64,000 nt of DNA from CADCVT01 sp035940955. Lineage in GTDB: Bacteria > Actinomycetota > Thermoleophilia > Solirubrobacterales > Solirubrobacteraceae. How positions within the stretch are numbered: the first letter of the stretch is position 1; the number at the start of each line of letters is the position of its first letter. The stretch lies in contig DASZEJ010000160.1 in the NCBI GenBank assembly GCA_035940955.1, positions 8,281-72,280 of the forward strand, read 5' to 3'. Positions 7,241-15,677 of this stretch are shown piece by piece. The notes below the pieces were generated by a model. The model worked only from the letters and a program-made list of their open reading frames with translations, was not told the DNA's origin and did not search any database. Made by a program: the position numbers and the translations under genes.

Positions 7241-8197
7241 TCACCGCGTGACGTCCAGCGTCACCTTCCCGGTCGTCCGCCGCCCCGCCAGGTCCTCCTG
7301 CGCCCGCCGCGCCTCGCTCAGCGGGTACGTCGGGCCGGCCACGACGCGCAGGTCGCCCGCGGCCGCCCGCGCGAACAGGTCGGTCAAGGCCTGCTCGAAC
7401 ATCCCGGGCCGCTCGAAGAGGTGGGCCATCCAGAACCCGACGACGGCGTGGGAGCGGCGCATCAGCGACCCCGTCCGCACCTCGTTCTGCTCGCGCGACG
7501 CGATGCCGTACGTGACCAGCCGGCCGAACGGGGCGAGCGCCTTGCGCGACTCCTCGAAGACCTCGCCGCCCGACATCTCCAGCACGACGTCGACCCGCGA
7601 GCCGCCGTTGGCCTCGATCAGCCGCTCGGCCATCCCCTCAGGCGACGCGTCGACCGCCGCGTGCGCGCCCAGCTCCAGCGCGAGCGCGCGCTTCTCCTCG
7701 GTCGACGCCGTCGCGATCACGCGGCCCGCCCCGAACGACCGGCCGAGCTGCACGCACAGCGACCCGGTCCCGCCGGCCGCCGCGTGCACGACGACCGACT
7801 CGCCCTCGACCAGCCGCGCCGCCGTCCGGTACAGGTGCCAGGCGGTCGCGCCCTGCACGAGCATCGCGAGCGCGGTCTCCTCGGTCAGCCCCTCGGGGAT
7901 CGGGACGACCGACGCGGCCGGGGCGACCGCGTACTCGGCGTAGCCGCCGCTGCCGGCCAGCAGCGCGACGACCCGCTCGCCGGTGTCCTCGCGGACGCCG
8001 GCCACCTCGCCTCCGGGGATGAGCGGCAGCTCCGCCTTGGCCAGGTAGCTGTTCTCGCGCGTGTGGGTGTCGGCGAAGTTCATCCCCGCGCGCGTGACGC
8101 GGATGAGGACCTCGCCGTCGCGCGGCTCGGGTGCGGGCACGTCGACGAGCCGCAGCACCTCGGGCCCGCCGAACTCGGTGATCTGGATCGCTCGCAT
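7241..8197 (-). CDS. Quinone oxidoreductase-like MDR protein
   Basis: Zinc-independent medium-chain dehydrogenase/reductase of 318 residues, quinone-oxidoreductase (QorA) type, expected to reduce quinones or enones with NADPH. The N-terminal GroES-like domain (MRAIQITEFGGPEVLRLVD) has the family's GMNFADTHTR in place of zinc ligands. The Rossmann part shows VVHAAAGGTGSLCVQLGRSFG with the Ala-Ala-Gly-Gly-Thr-Gly nucleotide loop, and RVIATASTEEKRALALELGA follows. The ATG is 10 nt behind a TAGCGT -10 box that overlaps the -10 of the divergent PfkB kinase. The substrate is unknown. Confidence 0.88.
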   Translation of the reverse strand: MRAIQITEFGGPEVLRLVDVPAPEPRDGEVLIRVTRAGMNFADTHTRENSYLAKAELPLIPGGEVAGVREDTGERVVALLAGSGGYAEYAVAPAASVVPIPEGLTEETALAMLVQGATAWHLYRTAARLVEGESVVVHAAAGGTGSLCVQLGRSFGAGRVIATASTEEKRALALELGAHAAVDASPEGMAERLIEANGGSRVDVVLEMSGGEVFEESRKALAPFGRLVTYGIASREQNEVRTGSLMRRSHAVVGFWMAHLFERPGMFEQALTDLFARAAAGDLRVVAGPTYPLSEARRAQEDLAGRRTTGKVTLDVTR

Positions 8198-8229
8198 AGG
8201 AGGCGGGACGCTAGCCTCCCGCCCCGCCC
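8198..8229. promoter_or_regulatory. Divergent leaderless promoters sharing one CTAG core
   Basis: The 32-nt gap holds ACGCTAGCCT. Read rightwards, TAGCCT (8212-8217) is 12 nt from the ATG at 8230. Read leftwards, TAGCGT (8213-8208) is 10 nt from the ATG at 8197. The two -10 boxes overlap by 2 bp, so RNA polymerase cannot occupy both at once. Confidence 0.5.
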
Positions 8230-9165
8230 ATGACCGTCACCGTCGTCGGATCGATCGCGTTCGACCGCGTCAAGACCCCGTTCGGGGAGCGCGAGCGGAT
8301 GCTCGGCGGCGCCGCCACCCACTTCGCCCTCGCCGCGTCGTTCTTCGACGACGTCCGCGTCGTCGGGCCCGTCGGCGACGACTTCGGCGAGGACGAGTAC
8401 GCGATCCTGCGCACGCGCGGCACGAACACCGACGACGTCGAGCACGTCCCCGGCGGGAGGACGTTCTTCTGGCACGGCGAGTACCACTTCGACCTCAACT
8501 CGCGCACCACGCACGACACGCGGCTCAACGTCTTCGAGACGTTCGAGCCGAAGCTGTCGCAGCAGTCCCGCGACGCCGACGTCCTCTTCCTCGCGAACAT
8601 CCAGCCCGACCTGCAGCACGCCGTGCGCCGGCAGTGCGAGCGGGCGCGGTTCGTCGCGATGGACTCGATGAACCTGTGGATCGACGTCGCGCGCGAGTCG
8701 CTGGTGCGGACGATCGGGACGGTCGACGCGCTGCTGCTCAACGACGCCGAGCTCAGGCAGCTCACCGGCCAGCCCAACCTCGTCCGCGCCGCCCGCGAGG
8801 TCATGCTCCTCGGCCCGCGGGTCGTCGTCGCCAAGCAGGGCGAGTACGGCGCCGCGCTGTTCACCGAGGCCGGCTTCTTCGGCCTCCCCGCGTACCCGCT
8901 GGAGACGGTCGTCGACCCGACGGGCGCGGGCGACTCGTTCGCCGGCGGCTTCATGGGCTACGTCGCCGCGCACCTCGACGAGCCCCTCGACGACGCGCTG
9001 CTGCGCCGCGCCATGGCGTACGGCACCGCGCTCGCCTCCTACAACGTCGAGGAGTTCGGCACCGACCGCGTGCGGCGCCTCTCGGCGCGCGAGGTCACCG
9101 AACGCGTCGCCGAGCTGGCGCGGATCACGCACTTCGAGGACGCGCCCATAGAGCTTCGCGACTAG
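8230..9165 (+). CDS. PfkB-family carbohydrate/nucleoside kinase
   Basis: Ribokinase-superfamily sugar or nucleoside kinase, 311 residues, cytoplasmic. The N-terminal signature GGAATHFALAASFF lines the substrate cleft. The C-terminal signature DPTGAGDSFAGGFMG supplies the anion hole and the catalytic Asp. Both are intact. The overall wording (VVGSIAFDRVKTPFGE near the N-terminus, LLNDAELRQLTG in the middle) is that of the adenosine-kinase/sugar-kinase branch common in actinobacteria, whose substrates are mostly untested. It is transcribed away from the quinone reductase gene from an overlapping promoter. No sugar transporter or regulator is nearby to hint at a substrate. Confidence 0.88.
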   Translation: MTVTVVGSIAFDRVKTPFGERERMLGGAATHFALAASFFDDVRVVGPVGDDFGEDEYAILRTRGTNTDDVEHVPGGRTFFWHGEYHFDLNSRTTHDTRLNVFETFEPKLSQQSRDADVLFLANIQPDLQHAVRRQCERARFVAMDSMNLWIDVARESLVRTIGTVDALLLNDAELRQLTGQPNLVRAAREVMLLGPRVVVAKQGEYGAALFTEAGFFGLPAYPLETVVDPTGAGDSFAGGFMGYVAAHLDEPLDDALLRRAMAYGTALASYNVEEFGTDRVRRLSAREVTERVAELARITHFEDAPIELRD

Positions 9166-9198
9166 TGGGCCGCCACCGCGAGGGGTAGCCTTCCGCCC

Positions 9199-9474
9199 GT
9201 GGGAGAGTTCTGGGGCTTCCTCTGGGTCATGCTGGCGCTGAAGATCCCGCTGGCGCTGCTGCTCTGGATCGTCTGGTGGGCGATCCACTCCGAGCCCGAG
9301 CCCGTCACCGGCGACGAGAACGACGGCGGCATCGGCCACCGGCCGCACGGCCCGCGGCGCCCGCCCTCCCCCCGCCGCCGCGGCCCGCACGGCGACCCGG
9401 TGCTCCCCGCCCCGCCGCGCACGCGCACCCCGGCGACCGCCACGGCGCGCGACCCCGCACGCCCATCGCGGTAG
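9199..9474 (+). CDS. Small single-TM protein with basic proline-rich tail
   Basis: Hypothetical, 91 residues. GTG start 7 nt after TAGCCT (9186-9191), so probably leaderless. Residues about 3-28 form one hydrophobic helix (GEFWGFLWVMLALKIPLALL and on). The rest is Pro/Arg/Gly/His-rich and likely disordered on the cytoplasmic side. No domain recognised. It stands between the PfkB kinase and another small membrane protein, all on the same strand but with separate -10 boxes. Confidence 0.65.
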   Translation: MGEFWGFLWVMLALKIPLALLLWIVWWAIHSEPEPVTGDENDGGIGHRPHGPRRPPSPRRRGPHGDPVLPAPPRTRTPATATARDPARPSR

Positions 9475-9484
9475 CTTTCAGCGC

Positions 9485-9712
9485 ATGGACGCACTGACGC
9501 TGCTCGCCGCCGCGAGCGAAGCCGAGGACCACGGGCACTCGGAGACGCTCTTCATCGTCATGGGGATCGTCCTCGCGGCGTTCGCGGTCGTCGTCGCGAC
9601 GCTCGGGATCCGCACCCCGAACCTGTCCGACGGGGCGACGCGAGCGATCACCGCGCTGGGCGCCGTCCTCGTCGTCCTCACCATGGCGGCGATGGTCGTC
9701 ATTTCGACGTAG
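9485..9712 (+). CDS. Small two-TM membrane protein
   Basis: Hypothetical, 75 residues. The ATG lies 6 nt behind TAGCTT (9473-9478), so a leaderless promoter overlaps the stop of the previous gene. There are two hydrophobic helices, about residues 22-41 (LFIVMGIVLAAFAVVVATLG) and about 53-73, joined by a polar loop RTPNLSDGATR. A His/Glu/Asp-rich stretch (EAEDHGHSE) precedes TM1 and could bind metal, but this is only a composition remark. The citrate synthase gene starts 19 nt downstream. Confidence 0.65.
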   Translation: MDALTLLAAASEAEDHGHSETLFIVMGIVLAAFAVVVATLGIRTPNLSDGATRAITALGAVLVVLTMAAMVVIST

Positions 9713-9731
9713 TCCGGGTAGGGAGCCTCGT

Positions 9732-11081
9732 ATGAGCGCCGAGACGCAGACTCAGCAGCACCTCAGCGGCGACGGCGGATCGGCCACGCCCAACCGCAGC
9801 GACACGCTGACCGTCACCGACAACCGCACGGGCAAGACCTACGAGATCCCGATCACCGACGGCACGGTCCGCGCCATGGACTTCCGCCAGATGAAGGTCG
9901 ACGAGGACGACTTCGGCCTCATGACCTACGACCCGGCGTACACGAACACCGCGTCGGCCCGCAGCGCGATCACCTACATCGACGGCGACAGGGGGATCCT
10001 CGAGTACCGCGGCTACCCGATCGAGCAGCTCGCCGAGAAGTCCTGCTACCTCGAGGTCGCGTACCTGCTCGTCCACGGCGAGCTGCCGACCCAGAAGCAG
10101 CTCGACGCGTGGATCGACGAGATCACCCTCCACACGTTCGTGCACGAGAACGTCAAGAAGTTCATGGAGGGCTTCCGCTACGACGCCCACCCGATGGGGA
10201 TGCTGGTCGGCGCGGTCGGCGCGCTCTCGACGTTCTACCCCGACGCCAACCAGATCCGCGACCCGGACAACCGGCACATCCAGACGATCCGGCTGATCGC
10301 GAAGATGCCGACCCTCGCCGCCTTCGCGTTCCGGCACTCGATGGGCCAGCCGTACGTGTATCCGGACAACGACCTCACGTACGCCGGCAACTTCCTGTCG
10401 ATGATGTACAAGATGACGGAGCTGAAGTACGAGCCCGACCCGCGGCTCGAGCACGCTCTGGACGTCCTGTTCATCCTCCACGCCGACCACGAGCAGAACG
10501 CCTCGACGAGCGCGGTCCGCGGCGTCGGCTCGACCCAGGTCGACCCCTACTCGGCGATCGCGGCGGGCGTCGCGGCGCTCTACGGGCCGCTGCACGGCGG
10601 CGCGAACGAGGCCGTCCTGCGGATGCTCCGGCGGATCGAGACGAAGGACAACATCCCGGACTTCATCAAGGGCGTGAAGGACGGCAACGAGCGCCTGATG
10701 GGCTTCGGCCACCGGGTCTACAAGAACTACGACCCGCGCGCCAAGATCATCAAGCAGGCGACCGAGGACGTCTTCGCGGTCACCGGGACGAACCCGCTGC
10801 TCGACATCGCCACCGAGCTCGAGAAGATCGCGCTCGAGGACGAGTACTTCGTCGAGCGCAAGCTCTACCCGAACGTCGACTTCTACTCGGGCCTGATCTA
10901 CGAGGCGCTCGGGCTGCCGGTGGCGATGTTCCCCGTCCTGTTCGCGATCGGGCGCACCAGCGGCTGGATCGCGCAGTGGCTCGAGCTCGTGCAGGACAAG
11001 GAGCAGAAGATCGCGCGGCCGCGCCAGATCTACACCGGCGTGCGCACGCGCGACTGGATCCCGCTCGAGCAGCGGAGCTAG
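9732..11081 (+). CDS. gltA: Citrate synthase (type II)
   Basis: Condenses acetyl-CoA and oxaloacetate in the first step of the TCA cycle. At 449 residues it has the N-terminal beta-domain typical of type II (hexameric, GltA-like) enzymes: GKTYEIPITDGTVRAMDFRQ and then the YIDGDRGILEYRGYPIEQLA segment. The catalytic residues are visible: His in GPLHGGANEAVLRML, His in GFGHRVYKNYDPRA, and Asp in NVDFYSGLIYEALG. GGGAG stands 7 nt before the ATG, so unlike many neighbours it uses a leader with an SD. A 23-nt perfect palindrome follows 19 nt past its stop. The window also encodes pyruvate kinase and a fused oxoglutarate dehydrogenase, but not in the same transcription unit. Confidence 0.96.
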   Translation: MSAETQTQQHLSGDGGSATPNRSDTLTVTDNRTGKTYEIPITDGTVRAMDFRQMKVDEDDFGLMTYDPAYTNTASARSAITYIDGDRGILEYRGYPIEQLAEKSCYLEVAYLLVHGELPTQKQLDAWIDEITLHTFVHENVKKFMEGFRYDAHPMGMLVGAVGALSTFYPDANQIRDPDNRHIQTIRLIAKMPTLAAFAFRHSMGQPYVYPDNDLTYAGNFLSMMYKMTELKYEPDPRLEHALDVLFILHADHEQNASTSAVRGVGSTQVDPYSAIAAGVAALYGPLHGGANEAVLRMLRRIETKDNIPDFIKGVKDGNERLMGFGHRVYKNYDPRAKIIKQATEDVFAVTGTNPLLDIATELEKIALEDEYFVERKLYPNVDFYSGLIYEALGLPVAMFPVLFAIGRTSGWIAQWLELVQDKEQKIARPRQIYTGVRTRDWIPLEQRS

Positions 11082-11100
11082 AGCACAGACCGGGGGCCGC

Positions 11101-11123
11101 CACAGTCTCATGATGAGACTGTG
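11101..11123. repeat. Perfect 23-nt palindrome between gltA and the GNAT gene
   Basis: CACAGTCTCAT (11101-11111) and ATGAGACTGTG (11113-11123) are exact reverse complements about one central base. As RNA it folds into a 10-bp stem with a 3-nt loop. The last three bases are the GTG start codon of the acetyltransferase. It could be a gltA terminator, an operator, or a hairpin that hides the GNAT start. Confidence 0.6.
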
Positions 11124-11636
11124 CGGTTCGCCCATCACAGACTCCCCAGGACCGGCGAGCGCATCGTCTTCCGCCACGTCCGGCCCGACGACAAGGGAAG
11201 GCTCGCCGCGGCGCTCGCGCGGCTGTCGCCGGAGACGCAGCGGCGGCGGTTCCTCATGCCGAAGCCGCGGTTCAGCTCCAGCGAGCTGCGCTACCTGACC
11301 GAGATCGACGGGTTCGACCACGTCGCGATCCTCGCCGTGCTCGCCGACGACCCCGAGGCGATCGTCGGCGTCGCGCGGTTCGTGCGGCTGCGCGAGCGGC
11401 CCGAGGCGGCCGAGGTGGCGATCGTGGTCGGCGACCCCTTCCAGGGGCAGGGCCTCGGGCGCGAGCTGGGCCGGCGGCTGGCCGACGAGGCGCTGGAGCG
11501 CGGCGTCACCCGCTTCACCGCCACGCTGCTGAGCGACAACGTCGCCGCGCAGCGCCTGTTCGCCTCGCTGTCGCGGCGGCTGGAGGCGCGCGCGGACGGC
11601 GGAGTCAGCGAGCTTTCAGCGGAACTCGCTGCGTAG
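11121..11636 (+). CDS. GNAT-family N-acetyltransferase
   Basis: Acetyl-CoA-dependent acyltransferase of 171 residues with one GNAT domain. The N-terminal motif RIVFRHVRPDDKGRLAAAL is the usual first strand and helix. Motif A, the acetyl-CoA loop, reads DPFQGQGLGREL (Q-x-x-G-x-G/L form), followed by the helix LGRRLADEALERGV. The first half resembles the standalone GNAT domains used for protein lysine acetylation, but the acceptor is unknown. The GTG start at 11121 has no convincing SD and forms the foot of a perfect hairpin, so initiation may be regulated or may actually occur a few codons later. Confidence 0.85.
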   Translation: MRFAHHRLPRTGERIVFRHVRPDDKGRLAAALARLSPETQRRRFLMPKPRFSSSELRYLTEIDGFDHVAILAVLADDPEAIVGVARFVRLRERPEAAEVAIVVGDPFQGQGLGRELGRRLADEALERGVTRFTATLLSDNVAAQRLFASLSRRLEARADGGVSELSAELAA

Positions 11637-11648
11637 GATTGCCCGCGC

Positions 11649-11981
11649 ATGGCGCGGGGGCCGTACAAGCTGGTGATGCGCTTCGGCCCGCAGGTCGAGA
11701 AGGCGCGCTTCCAGACGCTCGACGAGGCGCTCGACGCGCTCGCCGAGCGCATCCCGAGGGTCTCGCCGCGCGAGGTGCGCCGGTCGCTCGGGCGCGAGTA
11801 CGAGCCGGTCCAGCAGGTCGCCGGGCGGCTCGAGCTGCGCGGGCCCGAGGGCGCGCGCGGCGGCGTCGACGTGCGGGGGGACGGCTCCGCGGAGGCGTAC
11901 ACCGGCTGGATCCGCAAGCGGCTCGTCGAGCCGCAGCCGGGGGAGTCGGCCGTCGACGCGCTGCGGCGGAAGCTGTGCTGA
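11649..11981 (+). CDS. Conserved hypothetical protein, 110 aa
   Basis: No named family recognised. The protein begins MARGPYKLVMRFGPQVEKAR, continues with an amphipathic helix (FQTLDEALDALAERI) and ends with YTGWIRKRLVEPQPGES. It is charged and soluble, with no TM or signal. ATG 12 nt behind TAGGAT suggests a leaderless mRNA. Its stop overlaps the GTG of the downstream membrane protein by 7 nt, so the two are coupled. I take it as real because of codon use, the promoter position and the tight overlap. Confidence 0.7.
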   Translation: MARGPYKLVMRFGPQVEKARFQTLDEALDALAERIPRVSPREVRRSLGREYEPVQQVAGRLELRGPEGARGGVDVRGDGSAEAYTGWIRKRLVEPQPGESAVDALRRKLC

Positions 11982-13651
11982 GGGCGGCCGCGGCGTCGCG
12001 CTGGCTGCCCTGGATCGCCCTGGCCGCCGTGATGGCTGCGGCGGTCGTGCTGATCATGTACGCCGGCCGCGGGACGACGTTCTTCTACGACGACTGGCCG
12101 GTGATCCTCGAGCGGCGCGACTGGACGCTCGACGCGCTGCTGCGCCCCCACGTCGACCACCTGCAGCTCTTCCCGACGCTCGCGTACAAGCTCATGCTCG
12201 AGACGATCGGGATGCACGCGCACTGGGCGTACCGCGCGCTGCTCGCCGCGCTGAACGTCCTCACCGGCGTCCTGCTGTTCGCGTACGCCCGGCGGCGGGT
12301 CTCGCCGTGGATCGGGCTGGGCCTGGCGGCGTGCCTCGTCGTGATGGCGGACTCCTGGTACAACATCATCTACTCCTTCCAGATCAACTTCGTGGGGGCG
12401 ATGGCCGCCGGGGTCGGGATGCTGCTGGCGCTCGACCGCCGCGACCGGCTCGGGGACGCGCTGGCCTGCGCCCTGCTCACGATCGCGATCGCGTGCAACA
12501 GCGTCGCGCTGCCGTTCCTGGCCGCGGCGGCGATCGAGGTGCTGTGGCGGCCGGGCCGGTGGCGCCGGCTGTGGGTCCCCGGCGTGCCGCTCGTGCTGTA
12601 CGGCGCCTGGCGCGCCGTCTACAGCGACCGGCTGTCCGACACGGCGTGGCAGAACGTGCAGGCGATCCCCATGTGGATCATGGACGGGCTCGACGACTCG
12701 GTCGCCGCGATGGTCGGCGTGAGCGGGGAGTACTCGGCGACGCTGGCGATCGCGCTCGTCGCGTTCGTGGCGTGGACGGCGATGCGGCCGGGAGGCCTGC
12801 ACCCGCGGCTCGCGGCGCTGATCGCGATGCCGATCGTGTTCTGGAGCCTGTCGGCGATCGGGCGCTCGAACATGGGGATCCAGGCCGACGAGAACCGCTA
12901 CCTGTACGCGTCGGCGCTGATGCTCGCGCTGCTGGCGGTGGAGGCGGGGCGCGGCTGGCGGCTGCCGGGCCGGGCCGTCGCCGTGGTCACCGGGCTGCTG
13001 CTGCTCGGGGCGGCGGCGAGCGCGAACGAGCTCGAGGACGGCGGCAACCGGCTGCGCCAGTGGTCGGGGACCGGCAAGAACGCGGTGACCGCGTACGACA
13101 TCGCCGGCCATCTGCGGCCGGACGACTGGTCGGGCAGCGCCGACCCGACGCAGGGGTTCCTGCGGCTGGACCTGTACCGCCAGGCGGTGTTCGACTACGC
13201 GCCGTCGCCGGCGTTCACGCGCCCGGAGCTTCTGCGCGAGCCCGCGGGGCGCAAGCTGGGCGTCGATGACGCGCTCATCATCGTGCACGGGATCGGGGTC
13301 GTGCCCGTCGCCGGGGACACGCGTCCGGGCGCCGCCCCGCCGAGCGTGCTGTGGACCGAGCACGGGCAGGCCGAGCCGCCCAGACGCGGCTGCGTGCGGT
13401 ACGTGCCCGCGAACGAGGGCGCGGCGCTCGTGGCGGAGATGCCGTGGACGGGGATCCTGGTGCGCGCCGGCGACGCGGCGGTGCAGCTCCGCGTCCACCG
13501 GTTCAGCACGCTCTGGCAGGAGGCGCCGATCGGCGAGGTGGCGCCCGGCACGGTCGGCCGCGTGGAGCCGCTCGGCCCCGACCGGGAGCCCGAGCGGTTC
13601 CAGGCGCAGCTGAAGTCGACGGCGCCGTTCGAGGTCTGCACGGACCGGTGA
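11975..13651 (+). CDS. Polytopic membrane protein, GT-C glycosyltransferase-like
   Basis: 558 residues from GTG at 11975, which overlaps the previous stop. The first 370 residues hold about ten hydrophobic helices, starting WLPWIALAAVMAAAVVLIMY. Between TM1 and TM2 is a loop with FFYDDWPVILERRDW, containing the acidic pair that GT-C lipid-linked sugar transferases carry in their first extracytoplasmic loop. The C-terminal 190 residues are a soluble beta-rich domain facing outside. No exact family is recognised, and donor and acceptor are unknown. A second protein of similar plan, unrelated in detail, lies at 49793-51823. Confidence 0.7.
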   Translation: MLRAAAASRWLPWIALAAVMAAAVVLIMYAGRGTTFFYDDWPVILERRDWTLDALLRPHVDHLQLFPTLAYKLMLETIGMHAHWAYRALLAALNVLTGVLLFAYARRRVSPWIGLGLAACLVVMADSWYNIIYSFQINFVGAMAAGVGMLLALDRRDRLGDALACALLTIAIACNSVALPFLAAAAIEVLWRPGRWRRLWVPGVPLVLYGAWRAVYSDRLSDTAWQNVQAIPMWIMDGLDDSVAAMVGVSGEYSATLAIALVAFVAWTAMRPGGLHPRLAALIAMPIVFWSLSAIGRSNMGIQADENRYLYASALMLALLAVEAGRGWRLPGRAVAVVTGLLLLGAAASANELEDGGNRLRQWSGTGKNAVTAYDIAGHLRPDDWSGSADPTQGFLRLDLYRQAVFDYAPSPAFTRPELLREPAGRKLGVDDALIIVHGIGVVPVAGDTRPGAAPPSVLWTEHGQAEPPRRGCVRYVPANEGAALVAEMPWTGILVRAGDAAVQLRVHRFSTLWQEAPIGEVAPGTVGRVEPLGPDREPERFQAQLKSTAPFEVCTDR

Positions 13652-13660
13652 GGGGCGCGC

Positions 13661-14503
13661 TCACTCCACGCGCGGCAGCTCCGCCCCGTACGGCCCGCGC
13701 CCGGCGAGGCAGTGCGCGCCGCACCGCGCGCCCAGCTCGAGCGCCTCGTCGAGCGGCCTTCCCTCCCCCAGCGCGTACGTGAGCCCGATCGCGAACGAGT
13801 CGCCGCAGCCGTAGGCGTCGACCGGCGGGCCGGGCGGGGCGGCGGCGGCCCAGCGGCCGGTCGCGCCGTCGGCGGCGGTCCAGTGGCCGCCCGCCGCGCC
13901 CTGGGTCAGCACGACGTGCCGCGGCGGCGGGTCGATCGCGCCGGGCGGCACGTGCTCGCCGGGGTCGCTGGCGCTGGCGACCAGCACGTCGAGCTGGACG
14001 CCCGCCGCCACCAGCGTGTCGAGGGCGCGCGGCGTGGCGACGAGCACGCGGGCGGCACGAGCCGCGCGCAGCGCCTCCGGGTCGCCGCCGGTGAAGTAGA
14101 CGGCGGCGCAGCCGGCCAGCAGCTCCCACGGCAACGGGTCGCCGCCGTGCGGCACGATCCGCTCCCCCAGGACGGTGATCGTCCGCTCGGCGCGGTCGTC
14201 GAGGTGGGTGAACGCCCGGCGCTGCGGGCGGTCGCGGACAGCGGCGTGCACGTCGACCCCGTACGTGCCCGCCAGCTCCGCGCGCGCCCGCTCGCCCAGG
14301 CCGTCGCTCCCCACGGCGGTGAGGAACAGGGCCGCGCCCGCGAGCCGCCGCCCCTGCACCGCGGCGACCGCCCCGCCGCCGCCGGGCAGCGCCAGGTGCT
14401 CGCGCGCGTGGACGATCTCGCCGGCGACCGGCAGGCGCGGCACGACGGCGAAGTCGACCCACTCGACGTGGCCGACGACGCCCAGCCGCGGCCCGGCGCT
14501 CAC
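13661..14503 (-). CDS. PfkB-family sugar kinase
   Basis: 280-residue ribokinase-superfamily protein. The glycine-rich N-terminal signature is LALPGGGGAVAAVQGRRLAG, and the C-terminal signature is DAYGCGDSFAIGLTYALG, with the catalytic Asp in GCGDSF. Both are slightly degenerate relative to DTxGAGD (an Ala-to-Cys change) but functional-looking. GTG at 14503 overlaps the stop of the YgjP-like gene as GTGA, so the two are translated as a pair. It lies convergent with the membrane protein, 9 nt stop to stop. Its substrate is unknown. Confidence 0.85.
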   Translation of the reverse strand: MSAGPRLGVVGHVEWVDFAVVPRLPVAGEIVHAREHLALPGGGGAVAAVQGRRLAGAALFLTAVGSDGLGERARAELAGTYGVDVHAAVRDRPQRRAFTHLDDRAERTITVLGERIVPHGGDPLPWELLAGCAAVYFTGGDPEALRAARAARVLVATPRALDTLVAAGVQLDVLVASASDPGEHVPPGAIDPPPRHVVLTQGAAGGHWTAADGATGRWAAAAPPGPPVDAYGCGDSFAIGLTYALGEGRPLDEALELGARCGAHCLAGRGPYGAELPRVE

Positions 14504-15147
14504 AGCACGAGCGTCTGACCGTTGCGGCGCAGCCAGCGCCGCGGCTCGCCGTAGCCCGGCAGGTGGTGGGCGAGCAGCGACCAGAAGCGCGGCGAGTGGT
14601 CGAGCACGACCAGGTGGCACGCCTCGTGCCAGACCACGTACTCGAGGACGTCCTCGGGCGCGAGCAGCAGGCGCCAGTTGAAGCTCATCGCGCCGGTCGA
14701 CGAGCACGAGCCCCAGCGGGTGCGCTGGTTGCGGATCGTCAGTGCGGTGTACGACGTGCCGAGCGCCTCGACCGCCCGGTCCAGGCGCGGCGCGATCTCC
14801 AGGCGGGCGTTGCGGCGGTACCAGCGCTCGAGGGCGGGCCGGTGGTCGCCGTGCGGCACGAGCAGCGCGTCGCCGCGGCGGTGGACGCGCGTGCGCCCGC
14901 GCTCGGGCCGCAGCGCCAGGGTGCGGCCGAGGTACGGCACGGTCCCGCCGCGGGCGGCGACCGCCGCGCGCGCGGCGTCGACCTCCTCCAGCCGCCGCTC
15001 GATCCACGGCCGCAGCTCCCGCACCGCCTCGGCGGCGGCGCGCTTCGGCGCACGCTGCGGCAGCACGACCTCCACGCCGCGCTGCGGGTCGACGCTGACG
15101 CGGACCCGGCGGGCGCGCTGCGAGCGGCGGACGGTGTACTCGATCAC
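14500..15147 (-). CDS. YgjP-like metallopeptidase domain protein (SprT/M48-related)
   Basis: 215 residues. The core is a zinc-peptidase helix WHEACHLVVLDHSPRFW with the HExxH motif near residue 172 and a downstream His, preceded by the family signature IRNQRTRWGSCSS. These features define the DUF45/YgjP family, metal-dependent hydrolases of unknown substrate found across bacteria. The N-terminal half (VRRSQRARRVRVSVDPQRGV) is the usual beta-hairpin domain. GTG start 9 nt behind TACGCT. It is coupled to the PfkB kinase downstream by a 4-nt overlap. No obvious link between the two functions. Confidence 0.88.
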   Translation of the reverse strand: MIEYTVRRSQRARRVRVSVDPQRGVEVVLPQRAPKRAAAEAVRELRPWIERRLEEVDAARAAVAARGGTVPYLGRTLALRPERGRTRVHRRGDALLVPHGDHRPALERWYRRNARLEIAPRLDRAVEALGTSYTALTIRNQRTRWGSCSSTGAMSFNWRLLLAPEDVLEYVVWHEACHLVVLDHSPRFWSLLAHHLPGYGEPRRWLRRNGQTLVL

Positions 15148-15175
15148 GGCGGCGACAGCGTACGAGCGGGTGCGG

Positions 15176-15634
15176 TCAGTTCCGCGCGCGGTCCACGAGG
15201 GCGCTGAGGATCACCTGCGAGCGGGTGCGGACCACGAGGCCGTCGCGCTGCAGCTCCATGATCAGCCGCTCGAGGTCGGCGTTGTCGCGCGTGCGGACGC
15301 GGGCGATCGCGTCGGGCTCGCCGGTGACGCTCCACGCCTCGACGACCTCGGGGCGGCGGCGGAGGGTCTCGGCGACGCTGTCGAGCAGGATCCCGGGGGC
15401 GTAGAACAGCTCGACGAGCGCCTCGGTCTGGGCGCCGAGCGCGGCGTGGTCGACGACGGCGGTGAAGCCGCGCACGGCGCCGCTGGCGCGCAGGCGGTCG
15501 ACGCGGCGCTTGACGGCGGGAGCGCTCAGCGCGACCCGCTGACCGATGTCGTCGTAGCTTCTGCGCGCGTTCTCGACCAGAAGCGCAACGATCTTGTGAT
15601 CCACCGCGTCCAGAACGGCACATTCTTGCACCAT
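15176..15634 (-). CDS. Lrp/AsnC-family transcriptional regulator
   Basis: 152 residues: an N-terminal winged helix (LDAVDHKIVALLVENARRSY, IGQRVALSAPAVKRRVDRLR) and a C-terminal RAM ligand-binding domain (TEALVELFYAPGILLDSVAE, EAWSVTGEPDAIARVRTRD). Proteins of this type sense amino acids or related small molecules and often control the divergent gene. Here the divergent operon (DUF6421, SDR, threonine aldolase-like) starts 43 nt away and is the likely target. The start is ATG at 15634; the frame continues open upstream but without similarity. TAGTTG lies a few bases upstream, so its message may be leaderless. Confidence 0.9.
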   Translation of the reverse strand: MVQECAVLDAVDHKIVALLVENARRSYDDIGQRVALSAPAVKRRVDRLRASGAVRGFTAVVDHAALGAQTEALVELFYAPGILLDSVAETLRRRPEVVEAWSVTGEPDAIARVRTRDNADLERLIMELQRDGLVVRTRSQVILSALVDRARN

Positions 15635-15677
15635 TTCGCAACTACGTCCGCCGGCTCGCCGCGTACCCTTCCGGCCC
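15635..15677. promoter_or_regulatory. Divergent promoter between Lrp regulator and DUF6421 operon
   Basis: This 43-nt gap carries TACCCT at 15664-15669, 8 nt before the ATG of the DUF6421 gene, and a poorer leftward -10 (TAGTTG). No clear palindrome is visible. Any Lrp site must lie on top of the promoters. Confidence 0.45.
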
